Below, one piece after another: positions 17,833 to 24,562 of a stretch of DNA of 24,562 nt; positions within the stretch are counted from its first letter, which is position 1, and each line of letters opens with the position of its first letter. This DNA comes from Mesotaenium endlicherianum. Its lineage: Eukaryota; Streptophyta; Zygnematophyceae; Zygnematales; Mesotaeniaceae. The translations under genes were made by a program, and so were the position numbers. The notes under the pieces are model-generated. The model ran no database searches. It saw only the letters and a list, made by a program, of their open reading frames with translations, and was not told the origin of the DNA. The stretch is from assembly GCA_009602735.1 (NCBI GenBank), contig WELA01003661.1, forward strand, positions 1 through 24,562. The letters are read 5' to 3'.

Positions 17833-19065
17833 CTAGTGGTCGGCGTGGTGTGAAGCGGCGTGTGCCAGCTGCTCCGTGGCCGTGCGCTGGTGCAGATGGG
17901 GATGCGGGTCGAAATACGAGCGCGGACGCTCGCAAAAATCCGCCTGGATGGGCACTATACAGACGGAGCTCTTGTCCTGACTGCCGTGTCGAGGACGGAC
18001 AAGCTGACGTGGAGCAAGCTAGACTTGGGGGCGCAACGGAGAAAGAGATGCGAGCCAGACGCGCTCCTGCTGGCGGCGCTGCATGATCTCTGCGCGTATG
18101 GCGGTAGCATAGAGATGGCGGCCGCGGGGCCTGACAGTGGTACGGGCCACCTTATGAGGAGGTGATCCAGACGGCCCGTCGTCAGCTATGTGGCTGCGCG
18201 GGACTACGGCAGGCCAGTCGGGCAGCGTTTGGTACAATGCATGAGCTGCAGTGGTGGAGGAAGACTATGCGTCATCATCGTCGATGCAGAGATTGCGCGG
18301 GCCGTCGTAAGGCGGTGTGACTGAGCGCGGGCGCGTCTCGCGCAAAGGAGTGATCTCCCCGTCCTCGCAAAGAGGAGTAACCTCCCGTGCGCTCCTGTGC
18401 GTTTCGCGCAAAGGCGTGACCTCGCGGGCATCCCTGGCCTGCTCGCAGAGAGGGGTGAGCGCACGTGCGCGCCGGTCTAGCGGCACAGTGCCGCGCGCGC
18501 GGTGTAGAGCCGGACCGACGTAAGGGGAAGAACCTGTACGCCGAGGGCCGAGGATGCTGCTCCTCGGTCCTGGCTGCCGAGCATGTACGGCTCGCAGGTT
18601 GGTGGCATGGAAAGGTGCCGTGGAGGTGGCGCTGGCTGAGGCGCGAGCCGGCTAGCCTGTGCCCAGGTTGTTGCCAACGAACAAGTGCGTGATGTCACGG
18701 CACTCGTTGCTGGTCAAACAGTCGTGCTGTATCGGCCAACTGGGCCCGCCGGCATATCAATGGGCTCGACGGGGACTGGCCGTAGTCTCGTGCAAGAGAG
18801 CGCTGAAGCTGGGAGGCCCCGTTGGCTGGCGTCTGGCGCGGGCCGTAGGCATGGGCGGCGGTGGCTTCTCTGAAGGCTGCACTGCGAGCCCCTCTGCAGC
18901 CTCCTGGGACCAATCCTTCCACTACTCCTCCTCAACGCTCTCCAATGACGCGTCGTCGGACCTGCCTGGGTACACCGCCTGCCTCATAGGCTCATCCTCA
19001 GATGTGGTAGTGCACAGCCACGAGTCACCCGTCCTGTGTGAGGGTTTGAGCGAGGGCGACTGGAG
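17833..19065 (-). pseudogene. Element C unrecognised linker between protease and DNMT, six premature stops
   Basis: One minus-strand frame, the same as the DNMT N-terminal half, reads through this whole stretch with coding-like composition. It is interrupted by TAG at 18922, 18652, 18265, 18019 and 17833 and by TGA at 18757 (lowest coordinate of each codon). Visible parts are an acidic patch (DDASLESVEEE near 18925-18960), a Pro/Arg-rich part, CLTSNECRDITHLFVGNN (about 18670-18725), and a short repeat with TPLCE or TPLRE (four occurrences, about 18340-18455). The repeat is followed by an IDDDD run just before the TAG at 18265. The join to the protease frame needs a frameshift near 19030-19130. 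I do not recognise a domain. Confidence 0.6.
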
Positions 19066-19889
19066 GCCATGCGGTACTGCATGGCGACTCCCACAGGCAC
19101 GTCATGCCGTACGTGGACAATTGATCTTGCGGAGGGTCCACTCGCCGCTGGAGGCTGTGGCCTGGGGGCGACTGTAGCGGCTGTCGCTGTGTCGTGGGCG
19201 AGCGCTGCAGCAGTAATGGCAGCCGTGGCGATGGCGTGTGCCTCGACGGCGTCTGCCGCCATCCGACGCATCATGGCGTTATGGGCGACGTACATCCGCA
19301 CAGTCTCCCTGGCCTGAGCGGCTAGAACGTCGGCCTGCTCTTGGGGCGTGAGGTGGGGCTCTGCGCCAGACAACTCGAGATCCTCATTCTGCGTCTCGAG
19401 CAAGTCGGCGCCTATGGAGACCTTGTCCTCCTTGGGCCCCCCCTTTTTGGTTTGAACCACGGGCCGTCCGTCGTCCAGCGCCATGATGCCGTAGAGGGCC
19501 GACTCAGCTGTGCGGCGATCCACGATGTCGAGCGGCACGGATGCCGTGCGGGTCCCCCCTAACTGCCAGTCTGGTTGGTAGAAGACCCGCTCCACCCTGT
19601 TATCCACTGCGGCGCCGAAAGGAAAGAGAACGTCCTGGCTAAGGAGCACGTCGAAGGTCTTAGAGCGAGTGACCAACGCGTGTTGGTGGATGGTCGTCTC
19701 ATGTGGAGTGCCGGGCCGAAAGGTGAAGCGAAGAGCCAGCCGCGTGCGCCCGGTGACGGTGTCTGAAGTGCTAGCCGCGGTGTTGATCCGCGTCGGCAAA
19801 TCCTCCAAGTCGGCTGAAAAGAGGTCCAGCTGACGAAAGTAGCGAAGGCTGATGAGGACTGGTTGTGCGCCAGTGTCGAACATGATGCG
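19066..19889 (-). pseudogene. Element C retropepsin-type protease
   Basis: Residues count from the ATG at 19883. An aspartic protease active site is seen at once: MFDTGAQPVLIS with catalytic D3. A beta-rich segment (RTRLALRFTF) and the second conserved block FDVLLSQDVLFPFG (about 77-90) follow, as in Ty3/gypsy proteases. About 190 further residues are unrecognised, with a Thr/Ala-rich stretch. It sits in the same frame as the gag-like region, separated by a TAG (19890-19892) and two codons. That stop could be a readthrough site or, given the other stops in this element, a nonsense mutation. It would cleave Gag-Pol during particle maturation. Confidence 0.82.
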
Positions 19890-20850
19890 CTACAGGGCCT
19901 GCGTGTTGACCAGCACAATCCCCTGCAGATTATCCAAAAATGCAGCGTTAGGTGTGCTGATCATCCTGCGCTCATGTGCAGGTCGCGCGGGTGCGAAGAG
20001 CATCGCGGCTGCCACATTGGACGCTGGCGTGCCGTCAGAGGCGCGAGGGCTGGCCCTGCGCGATTGAAGCAGTAGCTGGGTCGCCTGTTGCGTGGCCTCC
20101 ATTGACACGCCGAGCTCCGCGAAGGAGACGGCTGGCATCCGGTGTAGCGCCAGTGAGATGACCTCGGCGCTGAGCTGCACAGTAGTCATCGGCGAGGCAA
20201 GTGCGCAAGGTGCAAGCGCAGCTAGCTTTGCTGGCGTCTCCAGCACGCGAAAGGAGCGGGGCAGGCGCGGCGCCTCCTCTGTGCGGCGCCCCTGGTCTGG
20301 TCCACTGCGCTTCTGTGCCATTGCCGATTGCCCGGCTGTCGCCACAAGTGTGCGCTCGCGTCCTGCAATGTCTGCTGCCATGCGGCTGTCCAATGGCCGT
20401 GTGCGTGCGCACCAGGCCAGAACAAAGTCCGGCGCTGCTGCAAGAGCCGGAGTGACAGTTGCTGACGCAGCTGCGGGTGCCGGCGCAACCCTTGACGCGG
20501 GTGCCTCACCGGCTGGCGCAGCCGCTGGTGCCAGTGCCGACGCCCCAGGCACAGGTGCTGAGAGAGGCGCTGGCGCTGGCAAAACTGGCGCTAGCAAACC
20601 TAGTACTGGCGCGACAGGTGCCTCAGACGTCAGCGAGCCTGGCGATGGCCAGCCTGGCGCTGGCAAGTCCAGCGCTGGGGCGACAGGTGCCTCAAACGCT
20701 GGCAAACCTGGCGCTGGCAAGCCAGGTACTTGTGAGCCCAGCGTTGGCGCGACAGGTGCCTCAGACGCTGGCGAGCCTGTCGCTGGCAAGCCTGGCGCTG
20801 GTCCACCTGCGGCTGGCGCCTCGACGGACGCTGGCGCCTCTGCAGGAGCG
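19890..20850 (-). pseudogene. Element C gag-like Pro/Ala-rich region, 5' truncated by LTR of B
   Basis: The frame is open up to the LTR junction at 20850, so the start is lost. The first about 100 codons are a tandem repeat of 66-72-bp units encoding variants of ASEAPVAP and LPAPGLP (three clear copies of GGCGCGACAGGTGCCTCA-like sequence on the plus strand at about 20610, 20676 and 20748). The later part is Ala/Arg/Gln-rich and leads directly into the protease. I see no capsid major-homology region or CCHC knuckle. Its identity as Gag rests on position. It ends in a TAG at 19890-19892. Confidence 0.6.
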
Positions 20851-21572
20851 TGAAATGAATCGACTTACCAAATAGGCGACTAACAATTAATAAAGATCTT
20901 TATATCAGCAAGTAATCTTTATGGTATTTTCCGTTAACTGGTTAAACGGCAAAGGACAACACACTAGCAGTGAATAATATTCGTAAGTCAAATGCGAGTA
21001 AACTAGCATCAATAATGCAAATCAGTAAACTCATACATAAGCAAGGTTAGAAGGACAGTGCGTATCAATAACTTCTCGCCTTGGATTCAGATCTCTCTCA
21101 GTAAGCTGTACAAGAGAGCTGGCCTCGTTTCCGAATGCCAAACTCGAGAGCAATGCCTAGCATATGTACATGGAATGAGTTTACTGTTCAACGGTCAGTG
21201 CGATGGCACCGCCTACCCGGGAGTTAACCACGTTGGTAGGACCTTGGTTAACCAAATCCACCGCCATCTCCCATCATCCCGAATCGCCATCCATCATAGG
21301 GATGTCATCTGGCCATTCATCTAGCATACCACACTTAGATGCATATCGAGGCAGTTCGCTGCTACCGAGTACGGAAGTCAGCTGGCTGTCAAAGAATGTG
21401 TCAGCAAGCTGACTTAAGGTGACCTCAGCCTGCTACTTCGGGATGAGTCATTAAACTGATATAAAATATAAAGTCCAGCAGACTGATTATTAACTAGAGT
21501 TCAGCAGGCTGAACTTATTTAACTATATTATTTAAATGAATATTATGTCAACCAATATACTGATTCATTACA
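20851..21572 (-). repeat. 3' LTR of element B (722 bp)
   Basis: This is the inverted copy of the LTRs at 4213 and 14898, reading TGTAATGAATC...GATTCATTTCA on the minus strand. The purine tract of B abuts its outer side. Its inner side abuts the gag-like region of element C at GAGCG (20846-20850), which should be duplicated beyond the 5' LTR of B outside the window. Confidence 0.85.
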
Positions 21573-21585
21573 ATCCCTCCAACTT
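21573..21585 (-). promoter_or_regulatory. Polypurine tract of element B
   Basis: On the minus strand AAGTTGGAGGGAT directly precedes the LTR, matching element A. Confidence 0.7.
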
Positions 21586-21590
21586 ATCAT

Positions 21591-21607
21591 GTTGTCACCT
21601 CGACAAC
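21591..21607 (-). other. Conserved hairpin upstream of the LTR (element B)
   Basis: On the minus strand GTTGTCGAGGTGACAAC keeps the 7-bp stem seen in element A, with one G-U pair in place of G-C. Confidence 0.5.
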
Positions 21608-21657
21608 ACTAACACTAATAACAGCGTGCTGTCCCTTCCGTCCCCAACCTACTGCCA

Positions 21658-23319
21658 TTAGGAGGGAGATGTCCCTGAGGTCCTATACTCAGGGGAGCCA
21701 GACCTCCTCCTGTCTTGGGGTCTTCTGAAGCCTGTCAGAGAGGGAGGTTCCGTGTAAGGACCCCGCGGAGAACGCAGTAACTGGGCTGTTTCCTCCTGCA
21801 CAGTCTGGAGGGAGGCAGCCTTCTCCTGGGCAGCCCTCAAACTGACAGGTACGTATACCGGCATCCCAGAAGGATGTTGCGTGATATGAGCCAAGGGTAC
21901 ATGCCCTTTCTGCGAGGGAGATGCTGGCAGGCCTCTGGCTATGTCCCGAGCAGCCCTCCTGTCTGCTCTGTTTGACAGGGTCTCCTTGCCTGGAGATGGG
22001 GTCTGTCCTCTGGCAGTCCCCAGCCAAGTGATATCCTCCTCTTCAGCGAGTTGCTGCATGGCCAACCCCGTCTTCTCCCTTATAGGGGATGTGGCAGGCG
22101 TCAGGATCACGGCGGGGCTAGTGTCCTCCTCCTCGCCTTCCTCCTCGTCTTCCTCTGACTCCTCCTCCTCTTCGTCCCCGGGTTCCTCTGAGACTTCTGG
22201 GGTCTCTTCTGTCAGCTGCTCCAGCTCTTCCGGAGAAAAAGAATATCCTACTGACCTTCCCCTTTTGGGTGCTGGTGGGGGCTGCTGAGCCCGGACCGTA
22301 TAGAGGTCCTTTTCCCCCTGCTTACTTGCCCATTTGGCATAAGCGTGCTTCTTTTTGGAGAATGACTCTCGGGCCCTGCTTCTGTCCCCCTGCATCTCCT
22401 GACTCATGCAGTCTCTGACTCCATCCAATCTTGGGTCCCAAGCCGCAATGTGAGGGGGCAATACTATGTTCCCCTTTAGGTCGGTCAGGAAATCCTCATC
22501 CGTCGCCCTGTCATTCTGCTGGTACCTCATGTTGATGGTCATCCACCGCCAATCGGTGGGCTTTTGAAAGAAGGCAGGGTCTGTCCTTTTAAGAGTACAA
22601 GGGTACCAGTGCCCTGCAAAGTCCAGCTGACTGGTTTCCCTGGCCACGAATTCCCAGCTCCTCCTCTCCACCTCGTTGTACATGGCCTTGAACCTGTTAT
22701 GGGGTGTTGAGTCCTTGAAGCTGTCCGCGTCCTTGGGGATCATCTTGATGATTCTATCGGCCCCCCAGATACCAGGAATCGAGACAGCTCCTGCTTCGTT
22801 CACCTGGGCCATTGCCTTGGCCTCTCCAATTGTATATCCTACCATCCTGGCGTAATCGTGGTAGAGGAGGAGCCCTGTGCTGACCTCTATATACTTGTCA
22901 AAGTTTTTGGATGTCTCCCCTTCCTTCTGGAGGATTTCCTTCTGCGACTCACTGCGACTTCTCTGGGCATACTTGAAGGCCTCCTCCAGTAGATCAAAGC
23001 CCTTGCCCAGCACCGTGTAGCGGTAGCTGCTGATTCTCCTCTGTTCTTCTTCTTCAGCCTGCTGCTTCCGCTTCTCCTCAGCTTGCCTCTCCTCCTCTGC
23101 TTTCTTGGCCTCCTCTGCAGCTTTTCTGTCCATTTCTTCCTGCCTCAGTCTGGCCTGTTCCTCCTCCTCCTTCTTCTTCTGTGCCTCCCGCTGTTGTTGG
23201 AGTTGTTGTGATTCCCGAGCGGTGATGGAAGATGATTCGATGTCTCCACGGAATTGCAAGTATTCTGCATGTGCCTCTTCCGCCCTTCTCTTCCTCTTGA
23301 GTTCCGACTTTTGAGTCAT
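21658..23319 (-). CDS. Element B second ORF: coiled-coil, acidic, Ser/Arg-tailed protein of unknown function
   Basis: This is the homologue of the ORF at 2423-4099, about 553 residues, uninterrupted and ending in TAA. The start chosen is the ATG at 23319, aligned with that of element A. The layout is the same: Lys/Arg start, long Glu/Gln/Arg/Ala coiled coil (about 5-95), YRYTVLG, HDYARMVGYT, NEVERRSWEF, KPTDWRWMTI, LPPHIAAWDPRL, an SKKKHAYAKWA basic patch, an acidic Glu/Asp run, then LPASPS..GHVPLA and HPSGMPVYV, and a Pro/Arg/Ser tail. By eye it shares only about half its residues with the A copy, while the neighbouring pol is about 96% identical. No catalytic motif, membrane segment or zinc knuckle is visible. 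Confidence 0.8.
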   Translation of the reverse strand: MTQKSELKRKRRAEEAHAEYLQFRGDIESSSITARESQQLQQQREAQKKKEEEEQARLRQEEMDRKAAEEAKKAEEERQAEEKRKQQAEEEEQRRISSYRYTVLGKGFDLLEEAFKYAQRSRSESQKEILQKEGETSKNFDKYIEVSTGLLLYHDYARMVGYTIGEAKAMAQVNEAGAVSIPGIWGADRIIKMIPKDADSFKDSTPHNRFKAMYNEVERRSWEFVARETSQLDFAGHWYPCTLKRTDPAFFQKPTDWRWMTINMRYQQNDRATDEDFLTDLKGNIVLPPHIAAWDPRLDGVRDCMSQEMQGDRSRARESFSKKKHAYAKWASKQGEKDLYTVRAQQPPPAPKRGRSVGYSFSPEELEQLTEETPEVSEEPGDEEEEESEEDEEEGEEEDTSPAVILTPATSPIREKTGLAMQQLAEEEDITWLGTARGQTPSPGKETLSNRADRRAARDIARGLPASPSQKGHVPLAHITQHPSGMPVYVPVSLRAAQEKAASLQTVQEETAQLLRSPRGPYTEPPSLTGFRRPQDRRRSGSPEYRTSGTSPS

Positions 23320-23644
23320 CCTGCTCAATCATAAACACAATGCAGTTAGTGAAGTCATGATATTTTGTCGCTACTGAGTGCCCTTGATGAAGAGGGACGC
23401 GATCGGGAGAGTTCCTAGAGTGAAATACCTGGTGTGAGTGAATATAAGGGAGAAATTGAGTTAGAGAGCAAGTGAGTGTGAGCGCAGGTTGAGTGTGTAA
23501 TATGGTGATCAGAGACTACCACTCCCTCTAACTTAAATTTAAAGGTGGGCTGCCTGTCACAACTGTCACTAACTGTCACATCCTCCTCCAACTTATATGG
23601 AGACAGGACCTCCTGTCACCTTCCCATATCTACTGAAGGGACAG
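23320..23644 (-). other. Element B non-coding spacer between pol and second ORF
   Basis: After pol (minus strand) come the hairpin GACAGGAGGTCCTGTC (23617-23602), AAGTTGGAGGAGGA (about 23594-23581) and TGTGACAGTTAGTGACAG. A second, diverged purine tract, TTTAAGTTAGAGGGAGTGG (about 23537-23519), has no counterpart that I see in element A. The remainder diverges from A. No gene is visible. Confidence 0.5.
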
Positions 23645-24562
23645 TTAGGGCGGTGCCCCAGCCGCCCGAAGGTGGAACCGTTTCAACGCCCCTTTGGCAT
23701 GGGTCAGCTGGTCTTTAAATTCCCAAGTGTCCCCAGAGGCATCGTAACCCTTCCATCGGATGAGGTACTTCATGACATATTTAGACGATCGACGGACCGA
23801 GCGAGCGTCTAAAATCTCATCGACCTCATATTCCTCAGGGTCGCCGTCCCGGACAGCGGGGACCGGTCCCGGTTGGACAGGTAACCGACCTGTGAACAGT
23901 GTATCACCTTTGATGTATGGTTCCAGGAAGGAGACATTAAAGACCGGGTGACCCTTGTAGTCAGCTGACATGTTCAGTTTGTAAGCATTCTGACCGATAC
24001 GACGTACCACCAAATATGGACCGACCCAAACAGGGCCAAGCTTTTTCTTGACCACACCAGGGAGGTACAGGTGCTGAGAATGCAGTTTGACTAAATCGCC
24101 CTTAGAAAATGTCAGCTCCCGACGGTGTTGATTAGCGTATTTTTGTTGGTATTCTTGGGCTTTGTGCAGGTTTTGTTGGACTTCTGACAGGGTGTCAGCA
24201 AAATCCTGAGTTAACTGGAGGGAGACCGGGTTGTCAATCCCTTCAGGGTGAGTTAAAGATTCCCCTAGCACATCTAAAGGAGACTTAGGGACTCTACCCA
24301 AGCTGAGTTCAAAAGGAGTCTTGCCCGTTGACGCGTGCACCGCACTGTTGACCGCAAACTGAATTTGAGGCAACAGGTCATCCCAATTATCTTGTTTTTG
24401 GTTAATATATGCTCTCAGCACCTCCTGCAGAACTCGGTTAGTTCTTTCAGTCTGCCCATCAGTCTGAGGGTGGTTTGCTGTGCTGAGCATCTGTTTGACT
24501 CCCATTAACCCCATTAAAGCTCTCCAGAACTTAGAGGTGAATTTCGAGTCTCTGTCTGAGAT
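23645..24562 (-). CDS. Element B Pol C-terminus: integrase core end, GPY and chromodomain; cut by window end
   Basis: The frame is open to the window edge and starts within the integrase core at ISDRDSKF, which holds the second catalytic Asp. The catalytic Glu follows in TERTNR. The GPY-type module (GPVWVGPY) and a chromodomain (YLIRWKGY, TWEFKD) are intact, and the ORF ends in TAA. It differs from element A at 13 of about 305 residues, so the two copies belong to one recently active family. The protein would insert reverse-transcribed element DNA into chromatin. Confidence 0.95.
   Translation of the reverse strand: MSDRDSKFTSKFWRALMGLMGVKQMLSTANHPQTDGQTERTNRVLQEVLRAYINQKQDNWDDLLPQIQFAVNSAVHASTGKTPFELSLGRVPKSPLDVLGESLTHPEGIDNPVSLQLTQDFADTLSEVQQNLHKAQEYQQKYANQHRRELTFSKGDLVKLHSQHLYLPGVVKKKLGPVWVGPYLVVRRIGQNAYKLNMSADYKGHPVFNVSFLEPYIKGDTLFTGRLPVQPGPVPAVRDGDPEEYEVDEILDARSVRRSSKYVMKYLIRWKGYDASGDTWEFKDQLTHAKGALKRFHLRAAGAPP

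Larger units (their letters stand above)
4958..20850 (-). mobile_element. Element C: decayed Ty3/gypsy retrotransposon encoding a DNA methyltransferase
   Basis: Read on the minus strand the order is: gag-like Pro/Ala region, retropepsin, unrecognised linker, DNMT motifs I-II, [hAT insertion], DNMT motifs IV-X, RT, RNase H, integrase zinc finger. Both ends are missing because LTRs of elements A and B adjoin it. The integrase core and the gag start are absent from the window. The frame is broken by four frameshifts (near 19030-19130, 6583, 6361 and 6208) and ten stops. Placing a DNMT between protease and RT makes this a DNMT-capturing Ty3/gypsy element, a type known from charophytes. Without the hAT it spans about 6.7 kb. 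Confidence 0.85.

Noticed and set aside
4958..19892. Reassigned genetic code with UAG as glutamine
   Set aside because: The intact A and B reading frames contain well over 100 glutamine codons and no in-frame TAG, and element C also has frameshifts. Mutation decay explains the stops better.
20092..20875. Plus-strand Gly/Ala/Ser-rich ORFs opposite the gag-like region
   Set aside because: They are antisense shadows of the tandem repeat; the minus frame continues into the protease.
4213..21572. Giant DNA transposon with about 720-bp terminal inverted repeats
   Set aside because: The inverted repeats have TG...CA ends and purine tracts on their outer sides, and a third copy stands alone with a 5-bp duplication. 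They are LTRs of two elements in opposite orientation.
1..24562. Whole-window inverted repeat as an assembly fold-back artefact
   Set aside because: The two arms differ: the second ORFs are only about half identical and the spacers differ. A fold-back would be identical.

Overview
This window is eukaryotic and consists almost entirely of nested transposable elements. I see no ordinary host gene. The content is Ty3/gypsy (chromovirus) retrotransposons, a hAT DNA transposon with a spliceosomal intron, and a Ty3/gypsy element that carries its own C5-cytosine DNA methyltransferase (DNMT). DNMT capture by Ty3/gypsy elements has been reported from charophyte algae. With the plant-like chromodomain integrase and BED/hAT transposase, I favour a streptophyte alga (a Chara-like genome), at moderate to low confidence.

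Layout. (1) 1-4957, plus strand: element A, a chromovirus cut by the window start. It has the end of RT, RNase H, integrase and chromodomain, then a second ORF of unknown function, a purine tract and a 745-bp LTR. (2) 20851-24562, minus strand: element B, a second copy of the same family facing the opposite way and cut by the window end. A and B lie tail to tail. Their pol proteins and LTRs are nearly identical, but their second ORFs are strongly diverged. (3) 4958-20850, minus strand: element C, a decayed Ty3/gypsy element. Its order is proline/alanine-rich gag-like region, protease, unrecognised linker, DNMT, RT, RNase H, integrase zinc-binding domain. Its integrase end is cut by the LTR of A and its gag end by the LTR of B, so A and B probably inserted into C independently.

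(4) 8086-17291: a 9.2-kb hAT transposon inserted inside the DNMT of element C. It has an 8-bp target duplication (TGTCCATG), short terminal inverted repeats and a minus-strand transposase with all three catalytic acidic residues visible, but it is broken by a frameshift and an in-frame TAG. Upstream of the transposase coding exon, the hAT is inflated by a roughly 3.4-kb array of GC-rich hairpin-forming repeats. (5) 14898-15618: a solo LTR of the A/B family inserted in that array, with a 5-bp target duplication (GCAGC). (6) 15988-16898: two 455-bp copies, identical as far as I compared them, separated by a single N, almost certainly an unmerged assembly overlap.

Relative order of events: C inserted first and hAT jumped into its DNMT. 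The A/B family then inserted at least three times, twice into C and once into the hAT repeats. Element C has ten premature stops, eight TAG and two TGA and no TAA, which fits C-to-T decay at methylated CAG and CGA codons. The main interest is the DNMT retroelement, the unusual second ORF of the A/B family and the hairpin repeat array.
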